Below, in pieces: positions 44,095 through 55,603 of a DNA stretch of 64,000 nt; positions within the stretch are counted from its first letter, which is position 1, and each line of letters opens with the position of its first letter. The position numbers and the translations under genes are program-made. Source of the stretch: Sinosporangium siamense (GTDB lineage Bacteria; Actinomycetota; Actinomycetes; Streptosporangiales; Streptosporangiaceae); the NCBI RefSeq assembly GCF_016863435.1, contig NZ_BOOW01000031.1, forward strand, positions 62,001 through 126,000, written 5' to 3'. The notes beneath the pieces are model-generated. The model did no database searches. It was not told the origin of the DNA and saw only the letters and a program-made list of their open reading frames with translations.

Positions 44095-44664
44095 ATGCCT
44101 GCGCTGGTGCCACCGATCGCCGGCGAGCGCGAAGGTCTGCTCGCCTACCTCGCCCAGCAGCGCCATGTCGTGCGGGTGGCCGCGCACGGCCTCACCGACG
44201 AGCAGGCGCGGGCCACACCGACCGCCGGCGCGTTGAGCGTCGGGGGATTGATCAAACACCTCGTCCACATGGAGCGGGGCTGGGTCGACCTGATCGTCCA
44301 GCGGGTGCGTGAGGACGAAGCCGGTTATGAGGAGCAGTTCACGCTCGGCCCCGGCGAGACCCTCGCGAGTGTGCTCGACCTCTACGCCGAGGTGGCGGCG
44401 GAGACCGAGGAGATCGTGGCGGGGGTGGCCGACCTGGCCCAGGAGGTGCCGGTGCCGCCGGAGCCGTGGTATCCCTCGGATGTGAAGGCGTGGTCGGTGC
44501 GCTGGGTGCTTTTCCACCTCATCGAGGAGACGGCCCGGCACGCCGGCCACGCCGACATCGTGCGCGAGGCGATCGACGGGGCGACCGCCTTTCCTCTGAT
44601 GGCCGCCGCCGAGGGCTGGCCGGCCACCGAGTGGCTCACGCCGTGGGAGCCGCCTTCGGCGTGA
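44095..44664 (+). CDS. DinB-like (DUF664) metal-binding protein
   Basis: 189 residues, a four-helix-bundle DinB/DUF664 family protein. Metal ligands are expected among GLIKHLVHMERGW (His) and LFHLIEETARHAGHADIVRE (two His near the end of the third helix). Relatives include mycothiol- or bacillithiol-dependent S-transferases, so a mycothiol-dependent detoxification role is possible. AGAGAAAGGG lies 9 bases before the ATG. Monocistronic in appearance. Confidence 0.88.
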   Translation: MPALVPPIAGEREGLLAYLAQQRHVVRVAAHGLTDEQARATPTAGALSVGGLIKHLVHMERGWVDLIVQRVREDEAGYEEQFTLGPGETLASVLDLYAEVAAETEEIVAGVADLAQEVPVPPEPWYPSDVKAWSVRWVLFHLIEETARHAGHADIVREAIDGATAFPLMAAAEGWPATEWLTPWEPPSA

Positions 44665-44863
44665 GCGTTCCGGGGGATGCCGAGGGCCGTCTTGAACGGT
44701 CCAGCGGTTGCGGGGGGCCGGTCGGCCCTTAGCGGTCCGGTGGTTGCCGGGGAGACGCTTTAAGAGCTAATCCAGGGCTTATCTACACCTTATGGCCACC
44801 TTAACGGGGAAAATGCGGATCCAGCATGGCTGAGGATTCAACCATGACAATTGGACACGCATA

Positions 44864-46420
44864 GTGAGAAAGCTCACCGGGTTATCCCTGGCCGCGATAG
44901 GGGGCCTCGTCGCCTCCCTCCTCCAGCTCCCGCCCGCCGTCGCGCAGGCCCCCGAGGCTGAAGCGCGATCCATCACCTGGGCTCCTTGTGCGGAAGACCC
45001 CGCGGTCGACTGCGGCACCCTCACCCTGCCGATCGACTGGGAGAATCCCACCGGCCCCACATTCGAGCTCGCCGTCGCACGTCGCAAGGCCACCAACCCC
45101 TCCACCAGGATCGGTTCCCTGGTGTTCCAGCTGGGTGGCCCAGGTGAACCAGGCGTGGTCGGCACAATCTACAATTGGTATTCGTTCTCCGGCGACCTCA
45201 CCAGCCGTTTCGACATCGTGGGCTTCGATCCGCGTGGCGTCGGCCGCAGCAGTCCGATCGTCTGCTCGACCGACGTGTTGTTCCGCGATCCCGGATTCCT
45301 GATGGAAAGCCAGGCCGACTTCGACGCGGCCCTCGCCTACAACAAGGAGCGCAGGGACGATTGCCGGGCCAAAACCGGCCCGATCTACGACCACGTCGAC
45401 ACACTGAGTGTGGCCCGTGATCTGGAGGCACTGCGCGCGGCCCTCGGTGACGACAAACTCACCTACTACGGCGCGTCCTACGGCACCCTCATCGCGCAGA
45501 TGTACGCCGAGCGTTATCCGCGGAAAGTCCGGGCCCTGATGCTCGACGCCAACATCGACCACAGCCTCGACACCCGCAGGATGACCGGCGAGTCCGCGTG
45601 GGCGGTCGAGGATTCCTTCAACGCGTTCGTCGCCTGGTGCGACAAGTCCGCGGAATGCGCGTTGAACGGCAAGGACGTGCGGGCCGTCTGGCGGGACCTG
45701 CTGGCCAAGGCCGAGCGCGGCGAGCTCACCCGCCCCGGTGACCCCACGTCGCGCATCTCCAAGCTGGAGCTCATCTACGAGGTCTGGGGCGCGGGCTACG
45801 GCCCCACCTGGGCGCGGCTCGCCACCACCCTCGCCGCCTACGCGGACGGCACCGGCACCCCGGCCTCCGCGCTCATGTCCCTGAAGACCTCGGCGGACAC
45901 GCTCCCGTATCCGATGGAGATCTTCTGCCAGGACTACCGCCTGCCCATTCGCGACTATCGCCACTACGCAGGGCTCATGCGGCGGTCCGAGTCGATCGCG
46001 CCGAACGTGAAGTTCAACCCCCTCGGTTTCGGCACCACCGTGAGCTGCCTCGGGTATCCGCCGGTGAAATATCCCCAGCGGCCCGTGCGGGTGAACGGCA
46101 CACCTCCGCTGCTGCTCACCAGCACTCTGCACGACCCCGCCACACCGCTCATCTGGTCGGAGAGCGTCGCCCGGCAGATCGGCTCCGAGGCCAGGCTGGT
46201 CACCTACGAGGGCGCCGGTCACGGCGGGTACACCAGAGGCCCGTGCATGCGGGACGCCGCGGATCGGTACTTCATCTCCTTGACGGCACCGCGGAACGGC
46301 ACCCGGTGTGCCGACACGGCGGCGGACACCGCGCGGGTGGCCAAGACACAGGTGGCCAGTCCCCGCAGGATGCCCGCCGGCCCGCTGCCAGGGCTTCCGG
46401 GGGTGACCTTCCGCTCCTGA
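44864..46420 (+). CDS. Secreted alpha/beta-hydrolase, tripeptidyl aminopeptidase type
   Basis: 518 residues, including a signal peptide (MRKLTGLSLAAIGGLVASLL, cleavage near AVAQA). The fold is that of the SlpD/SlpE/TAP hydrolases: oxyanion region QLGGPGEPG, DPRGVGRSS, nucleophile Ser205 in YYGASYGTLIA, Asp in STLHDPATP and His in GAGHGGYTRG, followed by the C-terminal TAP-like cap with Cys residues. It should remove N-terminal tri- or dipeptides from extracellular peptides. The GTG at 44864 has no clear ribosome site; the protein starts well there. A strong terminator follows, so it is monocistronic. Confidence 0.9.
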   Translation: MRKLTGLSLAAIGGLVASLLQLPPAVAQAPEAEARSITWAPCAEDPAVDCGTLTLPIDWENPTGPTFELAVARRKATNPSTRIGSLVFQLGGPGEPGVVGTIYNWYSFSGDLTSRFDIVGFDPRGVGRSSPIVCSTDVLFRDPGFLMESQADFDAALAYNKERRDDCRAKTGPIYDHVDTLSVARDLEALRAALGDDKLTYYGASYGTLIAQMYAERYPRKVRALMLDANIDHSLDTRRMTGESAWAVEDSFNAFVAWCDKSAECALNGKDVRAVWRDLLAKAERGELTRPGDPTSRISKLELIYEVWGAGYGPTWARLATTLAAYADGTGTPASALMSLKTSADTLPYPMEIFCQDYRLPIRDYRHYAGLMRRSESIAPNVKFNPLGFGTTVSCLGYPPVKYPQRPVRVNGTPPLLLTSTLHDPATPLIWSESVARQIGSEARLVTYEGAGHGGYTRGPCMRDAADRYFISLTAPRNGTRCADTAADTARVAKTQVASPRRMPAGPLPGLPGVTFRS

Positions 46421-46444
46421 CAACTCGTTCAATTCGTCGGTGGT

Positions 46445-46480
46445 GATGCGCGGGCCGTCCTCAAGGGCGGCCCGCGCATC
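46445..46480 (+). terminator. Rho-independent terminator after the secreted hydrolase
   Basis: A perfect 13-bp stem (GATGCGCGGGCCG with its complement, 10-base loop) starts 25 bases past the stop and is followed by AGTGTTTTCC. Confidence 0.88.
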
Positions 46481-46670
46481 AGTGTTTTCCACAAGATTCA
46501 CGCCAACCGCAGGGAGATAGATCCCCTCAAGTGCCGTTCCCTACCTCTCAGGCCACTGCCGTACTACAAAGGCCCATTGATCGTCGACTGACTGACTTTG
46601 GGCCCCCGGCCTCACCGTCAAGGTTTGCCCTCTTCGACCTGCGGAAACAGGATGCTATCCCGGCGTCGTC

Positions 46671-46698
46671 TCGACATAGTAGGACGTCCTACTATATT
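46671..46698 (+). promoter_or_regulatory. Promoter of the valine-catabolism operon with a 20-bp palindromic operator
   Basis: Probable -35 TCGACA (46671-46676), 16-base spacer, -10 TATATT (46693-46698). The perfect palindrome ATAGTAGGACGTCCTACTAT (46676-46695) fills the spacer and touches both boxes. The ATG of mmsA is at 46760. GCTATCCC direct repeats follow at 46707 and 46727, and one precedes at 46654. A perfect palindrome of this size is typical of TetR-type repressors of acyl-CoA degradation; no regulator gene is adjacent. Confidence 0.7.
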
Positions 46699-46759
46699 TT
46701 TGCCGCGCTATCCCAACCGGATACGGGCTATCCCAACCTGGATGAAGGCAGGTTCAACG

Positions 46760-48259
<1,500 letters not shown>

Positions 48260-48264
48260 CGCCG

Positions 48265-49404
48265 ATGTTCACCTTGACCGATGACCAGCGCGCCATCATG
48301 GAGGCGGCCCGCTCGTTCGCCGACGAGCACCTCGCTCCGCACGCGGTTGCCTGGGACCACGACAAACACTTCCCGGTCGACGTGCTGCGCAAGGCGGCCG
48401 AGCTCGGCATGGGCGGCATCTACGTCCGGGAGGACGTCGGCGGGTCCGACCTGTCGCGCCTCGACGCGGCGTTGATCTTCGAGTCGCTCGCCACGGGCTG
48501 CCCGTCGATCGCGGCGTACATCTCCATCCACAACATGACGGCGTGGATGATCGACCGCTACGGCGACGAGGAGCAGCGCTCCCGCTGGTTGCCCGGCATG
48601 TGTGCGATGGACGACCTGGGCAGCTACTGCCTGACCGAGCCCGAGGCCGGGTCGGACGCGGCGGCGCTGCGCACCCGGGCCGACCGCGACGGCGACGACT
48701 ATGTCCTCAACGGGGTCAAACAGTTCATCTCCGGTGCCGGTGCCGCACAGAACTACATCGTGATGGCCCGCACCGGCGGCTCCGGCGCACGCGGCATCAC
48801 CGCCTTCGTCGTGGAGAACGGCGCAGCCGGCATGACGTTCGGCCCCAACGAGGTGAAGATGGGCTGGAACGCCCAGCCGACCCGGCAGGTCATTTTCGAC
48901 GGGGTGCGTGTCCCGGCCGCCAACCGGCTTGGGGCCGAGGGCGAGGGGTTCCGCATCGCGATGAGCGGCCTCAACGGAGGGCGGCTCAACATCGGGGCCT
49001 GCTCACTCGGCGGTGCCCAGTTCGCCCTGGATCGCACGGTGGCATATCTCGGCGAGCGTCAGGCGTTCGGCGCGAAACTCCTCACGTTGCAGGCTTTGCA
49101 GTTCAAGGTGGCCGACATGGGCACCGAACTCGAAGCCGCGCGCACCCTCCTGTGGCGCGCCGCCGCGGCTCTGGACAGTGGCGACCCGCGGGCCGTCGAA
49201 CTGTGCGCGATGGCCAAACGCCTCGCCACCGACGTCGGTTTCGAGGTGGCCAATGGCGCGCTCCAACTTCACGGTGGATACGGTTACCTGGCGGAATACG
49301 GCATTGAGAAGGTTGTGCGAGATCTGCGTGTGCACCAGATTCTGGAGGGCACGAACGAGATCATGCGCCTGATCGTCTCACGAGCATTGACGGGAGCCGC
49401 CTGA
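48265..49404 (+). CDS. Acyl-CoA dehydrogenase, isobutyryl-CoA type
   Basis: 379 residues, complete acyl-CoA dehydrogenase (N-terminal helical, beta-barrel, C-terminal helical domains): GSYCLTEPEAGSDAA, NGVKQFISGAG, RQAFGAKLLTLQALQFKVAD, and ILEGTNEIMRLIVSR with catalytic Glu near 365. It follows mmsA by 5 bases and precedes the hydrolase by an overlap. In this context, isobutyryl-CoA dehydrogenase of valine breakdown (methacrylyl-CoA formation) is the natural assignment; 2-methylbutyryl-CoA (isoleucine) is also possible. Confidence 0.93.
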   Translation: MFTLTDDQRAIMEAARSFADEHLAPHAVAWDHDKHFPVDVLRKAAELGMGGIYVREDVGGSDLSRLDAALIFESLATGCPSIAAYISIHNMTAWMIDRYGDEEQRSRWLPGMCAMDDLGSYCLTEPEAGSDAAALRTRADRDGDDYVLNGVKQFISGAGAAQNYIVMARTGGSGARGITAFVVENGAAGMTFGPNEVKMGWNAQPTRQVIFDGVRVPAANRLGAEGEGFRIAMSGLNGGRLNIGACSLGGAQFALDRTVAYLGERQAFGAKLLTLQALQFKVADMGTELEAARTLLWRAAAALDSGDPRAVELCAMAKRLATDVGFEVANGALQLHGGYGYLAEYGIEKVVRDLRVHQILEGTNEIMRLIVSRALTGAA

Positions 49405-50426
49405 TGAGCACCGCGGACGTGCTGCTCAGCAAAGAGGATGGTCTCGGCAGGATCATCCTCAACCGCCCGAAGGCCCTCAATGCCCTCACCCACGGCATGG
49501 TCCTGGAGATCGCCGCGGCCCTGACCGCCTGGGAGGACGACGACGATGTGCGGGCCGTCGTCATCACCGGCGCGGGGGAGCGCGGCCTGTGCGCCGGCGG
49601 CGACATCCGGGCCATCTACCACGACGCCCGGGCGGGCGGTCGCGGCGCCGTGGACTTCTGGCGCGACGAATACCGGATGAACGCCCACATCAGCCGCTAT
49701 CGGAAGCCCTATGTGGCGATCATGGACGGCATCGTGATGGGCGGCGGCGTCGGGGTCTCGGCCCACGGCAACGTCCGTATCGTCACGGAACGCTCCGTCG
49801 TCGGCATGCCCGAGGTCGGCATCGGGTTCATCCCCGACGTCGGCGGCACCTACCTGCTGTCCCGCGCTCCGGGCGAACTCGGCACCCATGCCGCCCTCAC
49901 CAGTGCCCGCCTCGGCCCCGGCGACGCCCTCGCTCTCGGCCTCGCCGACCACTTCGTGCCCGCCGAGCGGCTCGGCGACCTCATCGAGGCTCTCGCCGTA
50001 CACGGTCCGCAGGCTGCCGTAGCCGCGCACGCCGCGACACCGCCCCCCTCCGAAGTCGCCGCCCAGCGCGCCTGGATCGACGCGTGCTACTCGGCCGCGA
50101 CGGTGGAGGAGATCGTCGTACGGCTGCGCGACGCCGGTGACCAGTCCGCGAAGGAGGCGGCCGAGCAGATCACCGGCAAATCGCCGACCTCGCTCAAGGT
50201 GACCCTCCGCGCGCTGCGCGAGGCCCGCGACCTGTCGACCCTGGAGGAGGCGCTCGAGCGCGAGCTGCGCATCGCGACCGTCCTGCTCGGCGCCCACGAC
50301 CTGGCCGAGGGCATCAGGGCACAGGTGATCGACAAAGACCGCAACCCCCAATGGTCCCCGGCCACGCTCGAACAGGTGACACCCGAGCTGGTCGACAGCT
50401 ACTTCGCCCCGGAGGAGACCAGGTGA
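49404..50426 (+). CDS. 3-hydroxyisobutyryl-CoA hydrolase
   Basis: 340 residues of the HIBCH-type crotonase family: GLGRIILNRPKALNALTHGM, GLCAGGDIRAIYHDARAGG, MDGIVMGGGVGVSAHGNVRIVTER, VVGMPEVGIGFIPDVGGTYLLSR, with the catalytic Glu in MPEVGIG and oxyanion loops in CAGGD and GGGVG. It frees 3-hydroxyisobutyrate from its CoA ester in valine degradation. The C-terminal extension of about 90 residues (KSPTSLKVTLRALREA) is typical of the hydrolase and distinguishes it from enoyl-CoA hydratases. It overlaps the stop of the previous gene by one base and mmsB by 4 bases. Confidence 0.94.
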   Translation: MSTADVLLSKEDGLGRIILNRPKALNALTHGMVLEIAAALTAWEDDDDVRAVVITGAGERGLCAGGDIRAIYHDARAGGRGAVDFWRDEYRMNAHISRYRKPYVAIMDGIVMGGGVGVSAHGNVRIVTERSVVGMPEVGIGFIPDVGGTYLLSRAPGELGTHAALTSARLGPGDALALGLADHFVPAERLGDLIEALAVHGPQAAVAAHAATPPPSEVAAQRAWIDACYSAATVEEIVVRLRDAGDQSAKEAAEQITGKSPTSLKVTLRALREARDLSTLEEALERELRIATVLLGAHDLAEGIRAQVIDKDRNPQWSPATLEQVTPELVDSYFAPEETR

Positions 50427-51334
50427 GCACGTCGGTAGCATTCATCGGCCTCGGCAACATGGGCGGCCCGATGGCGGCCAACCTGGTCAAGGCAGGACAC
50501 AAGGTCACCGGGTTCGACCTGGTGCCGGCCCTTCTCACCCACGCCGCCGAGCAGGGTGTGCATGTGGCGCAGAGCGCGGCCGAAGCCGTCAAAGAGGCCG
50601 ACGTCGTCATCACGATGTTGCCGAGCGGGCGGCACGTGCTCAACAGCTACGCCGAACTGCTGCCCGCGGCGGCGCCCGGCACGCTGTTCGCCGACTGCTC
50701 GACCATCGACGTCGCCGACGCCCGCGCCGCACACGACAAGGCGGTTGAAGCCGGGCACCGCTCGGTGGACGCCCCGGTGTCCGGCGGCGTCGTGGGCGCG
50801 ACCGCCGCGACCCTGACCTTCATGGTCGGCGGCTCGGACGACGACTTCGCCCAGGTCGAGCCGCTGCTCGGCGCCATGGGGCGGCGCATCGTGCACTGCG
50901 GGCAACCCGGCGCCGGGCAGGCCGCCAAGATCTGCAACAACATGATCCTCGGCATCTCGATGATCGCGGTCAGCGAGGCGTTCGTGCTCGGGGAACGGCT
51001 CGGCCTTACCAACCAGGCGCTGTTCGACGTGGCCTCCGCCGCCTCCGGCCAGTGCTGGGCACTCACCACCAACTGCCCGGTGCCCGGCCCGGTGCCGACC
51101 AGCCCCGCCAACAACGACTACCGCCCCGGCTTCGCCGCCGCCCTCATGTCGAAGGACCTCACCCTGGCTGCCAACGCCGTGGAGGCCAACGGGGTCGCCG
51201 CCGACCTGGGGTTGCGCGCCGCCGAGTTGTACGCGCGGTTCGCCGCTGAGGGCGGGGCGGACAAGGACTTCTCCGCCATCGTCAACGCCATCAGGGCCGA
51301 GTCCGCCGCACCTGCCGAAAGAAGCGAGCAATGA
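50423..51334 (+). CDS. mmsB: 3-hydroxyisobutyrate dehydrogenase
   Basis: 303 residues from the GTG at 50423, which overlaps the preceding stop (GTGA). NAD-binding start [25 protein letters not shown]; substrate-binding block [38 protein letters not shown] with the catalytic Lys; and [16 protein letters not shown], the family motif for HIBADH. It oxidises 3-hydroxyisobutyrate to methylmalonate semialdehyde, the substrate of MmsA. The earlier open frame to 50351 is a run-in inside the hydrolase gene. Confidence 0.96.
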   Translation: MSTSVAFIGLGNMGGPMAANLVKAGHKVTGFDLVPALLTHAAEQGVHVAQSAAEAVKEADVVITMLPSGRHVLNSYAELLPAAAPGTLFADCSTIDVADARAAHDKAVEAGHRSVDAPVSGGVVGATAATLTFMVGGSDDDFAQVEPLLGAMGRRIVHCGQPGAGQAAKICNNMILGISMIAVSEAFVLGERLGLTNQALFDVASAASGQCWALTTNCPVPGPVPTSPANNDYRPGFAAALMSKDLTLAANAVEANGVAADLGLRAAELYARFAAEGGADKDFSAIVNAIRAESAAPAERSEQ

Positions 51335-52107
51335 CCTCATACGAGACGATCCTCATCGACCGGAAGGACCGGGTGGGGGTGATCACCCTCAACCGTCCCG
51401 AGGCGCTCAACGCACTCAACCTCCAGGTCATGCACGAGGTGATCGCCGCCGCGACCGAGTTCGACCGCGACCCGGGGATCGGCTGCATCGTGCTCACCGG
51501 CTCCGCGAAAGCCTTCGCCGCCGGGGCCGACATCAAAGAGATGCAGCCCAACTCGTACATGGATGTGTATCTCGCGGACTGGTTCACCGCCTGGGACCGG
51601 CTCGCCGAGATCCGCACCCCGACGATCGCCGCGGTCTCCGGCTACGCCCTCGGCGGCGGCTGCGAACTCGCCATGATCTGCGACATCATCCTCGCCGCCG
51701 ACACCGCCAAATTCGGCCAGCCGGAGATCAAACTCGGCGTCATCCCCGGCATCGGCGGCTCCCAGCGCCTCACCCGCGCCGTCGGGAAGGCCAAGGCCAT
51801 GGAACTCTGCCTCACCGGCCGCATGATGGACGCCGCCGAAGCCGAACGCGCAGGCCTCGTCTCCCGCATCGTGCCCGCCGCCGACCTGGCCGACGAGGCC
51901 ATCTCGGTCGCCACCACCATCGCGGGGATGTCCCTCCCCATCGCGATGATGGCCAAGGAGAGCGTCAACCGCGCCTTCGAGACAACCCTCGCCGAAGGCG
52001 TACGTTTCGAGCGCCGCGTCTTCCACGCGACCTTCGCCACCGCCGACCAGAAGGAAGGCATGGCGGCCTTCGTCGAGAAGCGCAAGCCGACCTTCGAACA
52101 CCGCTGA
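51331..52107 (+). CDS. Enoyl-CoA hydratase
   Basis: 258 residues with all crotonase motifs intact: [38 protein letters not shown] (catalytic Glu) and [25 protein letters not shown] (second Glu). It hydrates methacrylyl-CoA or tiglyl-CoA. Last gene of the valine operon, overlapping mmsB by 4 bases (ATGA). It contrasts with the crotonase at 3766-4515, which has lost the first Glu. Confidence 0.94.
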   Translation: MTSYETILIDRKDRVGVITLNRPEALNALNLQVMHEVIAAATEFDRDPGIGCIVLTGSAKAFAAGADIKEMQPNSYMDVYLADWFTAWDRLAEIRTPTIAAVSGYALGGGCELAMICDIILAADTAKFGQPEIKLGVIPGIGGSQRLTRAVGKAKAMELCLTGRMMDAAEAERAGLVSRIVPAADLADEAISVATTIAGMSLPIAMMAKESVNRAFETTLAEGVRFERRVFHATFATADQKEGMAAFVEKRKPTFEHR

Positions 52108-52290
52108 CATCCCGGGGCCACGCGCTTCGGACGGCCAATTGTCTGGCCAAACCGAAGCACGTGGCCTCCCGCATGCTCGGCCTACGGGGCTGTGCCGTAC
52201 ATACCTATTTGCAGGGATTTTTGGGCAGGTGGGCTTGGTGGGGTGCTCTGCTGCGAGCCGCTTGACCTCAAGTTCCCTTCAGGTTGCACC

Positions 52291-52719
52291 ATGGTCCACA
52301 TGAGCACGAAACACATGGACAAGCAGACCCGTGACGCCGAAGTTGAAGCCATCACACAGGTGGTCGCGACCCTTGAGCACTCCCAGCGCAACGAACTTCC
52401 CGAAGAGTTCCTCGGCCTGTTCCGGGAGGACGCGATATGGACGACGGCCCACGGTAAGTTCCTGGCGAACCGCGATGAGATCTCGGCGTTCACCCGCCAG
52501 GTGCTTCCCGGGGCCATGAAGGACTCCACGGTCACATATGAAGTCGCGCAGGTGGTCTTCATCCGCCCGGATGTGGCGGCGGTCAAGGTGCGCGGGCAAT
52601 ATACGACCCTTGACGGCGCGCCGCTGGGCAACCCTACTTCCCCGCTTTACGTCATGGCCAAGGAAGACGGGCAGTGGAAACTGGTGGCCAATCAGAACAC
52701 CGAGGTATTGCCTGGTTGA
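52291..52719 (+). CDS. SgcJ/EcaC-like (SnoaL-fold) protein
   Basis: 142 residues, NTF2-like cone fold of the SgcJ/EcaC group: VEAITQVVATLEHSQRNELPEEFLGLFREDAIWTTAHGKFLANRDEI is typical, and the end reads PLYVMAKEDGQWKLVANQNTEV. Relatives occur in antibiotic clusters and as stand-alone proteins of unknown substrate. The ATG at 52291 has AGG 7 bases before it; ATG 52300 is an alternative. It is monocistronic, 183 bases after the valine operon, with its own terminator. Confidence 0.85.
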   Translation: MVHMSTKHMDKQTRDAEVEAITQVVATLEHSQRNELPEEFLGLFREDAIWTTAHGKFLANRDEISAFTRQVLPGAMKDSTVTYEVAQVVFIRPDVAAVKVRGQYTTLDGAPLGNPTSPLYVMAKEDGQWKLVANQNTEVLPG

Positions 52720-52736
52720 CGGACGAGAGGCACGGC

Positions 52737-52768
52737 GGAGGGCGGTCCCCGACTGGGAACCGCCCTCC
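52737..52768. terminator. Hairpin terminator shared by convergent genes
   Basis: A 10-bp perfect stem (GGAGGGCGGT / ACCGCCCTCC) that can extend through CCC/GGG with one bulge, 18 bases past the SgcJ-like stop. It also faces the 3' end of alaS and may serve both strands. Confidence 0.7.
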
Positions 52769-52846
52769 CATCTTGTGACCTCGGGTAGCCCCGGGCACAT
52801 ATGGCCTCAGGAGACTTGCGACCTACAGCGGCCCTTGCCCTTATGC

Positions 52847-52940
52847 CCTTGCGCCTGACCTAGGCCGCCCGCTCGACGAGTTCTGCGTCCAGACGCAGGT
52901 GGGCTGGGGCCTTGCGCCTGACCTACGACCGCCCGCTCGT
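52847..52940. repeat. Direct repeat at the 3' end of alaS
   Basis: Two copies of about 30 bp, CCTTGCGCCTGACCTA followed by CCGCCCGCTCG, with a 1-base indel, at 52847 and 52910 (63 bases apart). The second copy holds the alaS stop codon; the first repeats a stop codon in the same frame, 21 codons downstream on the minus strand. Confidence 0.75.
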
Positions 52941-55577
52941 GAGCCGGTCGGCGACAAGCTCCGCGAATCGCACGAAGGCCGGCCCGGCTTCGCCGTTCCC
53001 ACCCCCCTGGGCGAGCGCCGCGTTGCCGCCGCCCCTGCCGCCGAGCGTCTCGCGCAGCAGCTCGGCCGCCGACAGCCCAAGCCCGCGCCCGGCCCCGCTC
53101 ACTGCGGCGACCAGCACGAACTTCCCGTCGCCGGGTACGGCGACGGCCACGACCCCGGGCCGATCGAACCGTTCGCCCACGGACTCCGCCAACGCCCGGC
53201 CCGAGGCGGTGTCGGGCGCAGTCGCCGTCACGAGCCCCACCCCGGCGACGTCGGACGCCCGCGCCGCGAGCTCCGCGGCCTGCGCGATCAGCAGCCGCGC
53301 ACGCAGCCGCTCCGACTCGCGCTCCGCCTCCTTCACCCGCGCGACCAGCGCGGACACGCGGTCCGGCAGCTCCTCCCTGGGCGTCTTCAGCTCTTCGGCC
53401 AGCCTTGACACGAGATCGCGTTCCCGGGCGAGGTAACGGAACGCCTCCACGCCCACCACGGCCTCGACCCGCCGGCTACCGGAACCGACGGAGGACTCCG
53501 AGGTGAGCGCCACCGGTCCGATCTGCGCGGCGTGCTCCACATGCGTGCCACCGCACAACTCGCGTGACCAGGCACCGCCGATGTCGACGACACGCACCAG
53601 TTCGTCGTATGTCTCCCCGAACAACGCCAGCGCCCCGATGGCCCGCGCCTCCGGCAACGTCATGAAACGCACCTCGACTGGAAGGTCTCGGCGTATCGCC
53701 AGATTGGCCGCTTCCTCCACCTCGCTCCGGGTCTCCGGGGAGAGCCGGGAGCGCCAGGAGAAGTCCAGCCGCAGATAACCGGGCCGGTTGTACGACCCGC
53801 TCTGCAAAGCCGTGGGCCCGAGCACCTGGCGGAGCGCCGCGTGCACCACATGCGTCCCCGAATGCGCCTGCCGCGCTCCCAGCCGCCACTCGGCGTCGAC
53901 CTGCGCGGTCACCGCGGCCCCGGCGGCGAGCGTGCCGCCCACCACCCGCACCTGGTGGGTTACCAGACCCTTCACCGGGCGGCGCACGGCCAGCACCTCG
54001 GCCCGGACGTCGCCGCCGATCAGCAGCCCGGCGTCGCTCTCCTGCCCGCCGGACTCGGCGTAGAAGGGCGTGCGGTCAAGCACGACCTCGACGATCGAAC
54101 CCTCATCGGCCTCCCGAACCTGCACGTCGCCCTCGACGATCGCCAGAACGGTGGACTCGGTGGTCAACGTCTCATAGGCCAGCCATTCGGTCGGTCCGTG
54201 CGCATCCACCGTCGCCCGGTAGGCCGACATGTCACCATGCCCCGTCTTGCGGGACTGCGCGTCGGCTTTGGCCCGCCGCCGCTGCTCGGTCATGAGTTGC
54301 CGGAAACCCTCCCGATCCACCTCAAGCCCCTGCTCGGCGGCCATCTCCAAGGTGAGATCAATCGGGAAGCCATAGGTGTCGTGCAGTTTGAACGCGCTCT
54401 GCCCGGACAACCGCGTGCGCCCTTCGGCCTTGGCCTCGGCGACCGCGAGGTCAAGGATGCTTGTGCCCTGCTTGAGGGTGTTGGCGAAGGTGTCTTCCTC
54501 GGCCGCCGCCACCTCCTGGATGCGCGCAAAATCAGTGGATATTTCGGGATATGAGGGGCTCATGCAGTCGCGCGCCACGGTGAACAACTCCGGCAACGCG
54601 GCTCCGCCGTACCCAAGCAGGCGCATCGCCCGCACCGACCGCCGCAAGATGCGGCGCAGCACATAAGCACGCCCCTCGTTGCCCGGCGTGACCCCGTCGC
54701 CGATGATCATCAGCGCCGTGCGCACGTGATCGGCCACCACACGCAGGCGCACATCGGATTCCCGGCTTTTGCCGTACGGCACAGCCGTCAACTCCGCCGC
54801 CCGATCCAAAATGGGGCGCACCTCGTCGATCTCGAAGAGGTTGTCGACACCTTGGAGGGTGAAGGCCATACGCTCCAGGCCCATTCCGGTGTCGATGTTC
54901 TTGCTGGGGAGCGGACCGAGGATCGGATAGTTGTCCTTCGCCCCGCCGGCTCCCCGCTCGAACTGCATGAAGACGAGGTTGCACAGCTCCATGAAGCGTT
55001 CCTCGTCGACCTCCGGGCCGCCGTCCGGGCCGTAGGCCGGCCCCCGATCGATGAAAATCTCCGAGCTGGGCCCGCACGGCCCCGGCACACCCATCGACCA
55101 ATAGTTGTCCACGACGCCCCGCCGTACGATGCGGTCCGGGGACACCCCGATGCGTGTGCGCCACAACTCGGCGGCCTCGTCGTCATCGTGGAAGACCGAC
55201 ACCCACAACCGCGACTCTGGCAGCCCGTAACCGCCGTCCGCGACCGGTCTGGTGATGAGATCCCAGGCGAACTCGATGGTCTCCGGCTTGAAATAGTCGC
55301 CGAAGGAGAAGTTGCCGTTCATCTGAAAGAACGACCCGTGCCTGGCCGTGCGCCCGACGTCGTCGATATCGAGGGTGCGCAGACACTTCTGCACACTCAC
55401 TGCCCGCGGATAAGGCGCGGGGGCCTGCCCCAGAAGATAGGGCTTGAACGGCACCATGCCCGCGTTGACGAACAACAACGTCGGATCGTCGACGGGCAGT
55501 GGCGCGCTGTCCACCAGGGTGTGACCGCGCTGGAGGAAGTAGTCGAGAAAGCGACGGCGGATCTCCGCAGTGCGCAT
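52923..55577 (-). CDS. alaS: Alanyl-tRNA synthetase
   Basis: 884 residues, the full bacterial length. Order: class II catalytic core ([62 protein letters not shown]), tRNA-binding region, the editing domain with HxxxH in [10 protein letters not shown] (near 570) and the CxxxH in [10 protein letters not shown] (near 675), and a C-terminal DHHA1/oligomerisation segment with [15 protein letters not shown]. It charges tRNA-Ala and hydrolyses mischarged Ser/Gly. Here it sits behind tsaD rather than before ruvX/mltG as in most actinobacteria, so it may be a second copy. Confidence 0.97.
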   Translation of the reverse strand: MRTAEIRRRFLDYFLQRGHTLVDSAPLPVDDPTLLFVNAGMVPFKPYLLGQAPAPYPRAVSVQKCLRTLDIDDVGRTARHGSFFQMNGNFSFGDYFKPETIEFAWDLITRPVADGGYGLPESRLWVSVFHDDDEAAELWRTRIGVSPDRIVRRGVVDNYWSMGVPGPCGPSSEIFIDRGPAYGPDGGPEVDEERFMELCNLVFMQFERGAGGAKDNYPILGPLPSKNIDTGMGLERMAFTLQGVDNLFEIDEVRPILDRAAELTAVPYGKSRESDVRLRVVADHVRTALMIIGDGVTPGNEGRAYVLRRILRRSVRAMRLLGYGGAALPELFTVARDCMSPSYPEISTDFARIQEVAAAEEDTFANTLKQGTSILDLAVAEAKAEGRTRLSGQSAFKLHDTYGFPIDLTLEMAAEQGLEVDREGFRQLMTEQRRRAKADAQSRKTGHGDMSAYRATVDAHGPTEWLAYETLTTESTVLAIVEGDVQVREADEGSIVEVVLDRTPFYAESGGQESDAGLLIGGDVRAEVLAVRRPVKGLVTHQVRVVGGTLAAGAAVTAQVDAEWRLGARQAHSGTHVVHAALRQVLGPTALQSGSYNRPGYLRLDFSWRSRLSPETRSEVEEAANLAIRRDLPVEVRFMTLPEARAIGALALFGETYDELVRVVDIGGAWSRELCGGTHVEHAAQIGPVALTSESSVGSGSRRVEAVVGVEAFRYLARERDLVSRLAEELKTPREELPDRVSALVARVKEAERESERLRARLLIAQAAELAARASDVAGVGLVTATAPDTASGRALAESVGERFDRPGVVAVAVPGDGKFVLVAAVSGAGRGLGLSAAELLRETLGGRGGGNAALAQGGGNGEAGPAFVRFAELVADRLTSGRS

Positions 55578-55603
55578 GGAAATCAGTCCTTGTCTGGGGT
55601 GGC

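Noticed and set aside
43033-44550. 505-codon minus-strand frame over the G-rich gap and DinB gene
   Set aside because: Low-complexity Pro/His/Arg product; the DinB-like protein is convincing on the other strand.
44882-46501. 539-codon frame antisense to the secreted hydrolase
   Set aside because: The plus-strand protein has signal peptide and full catalytic triad; the antisense has none.
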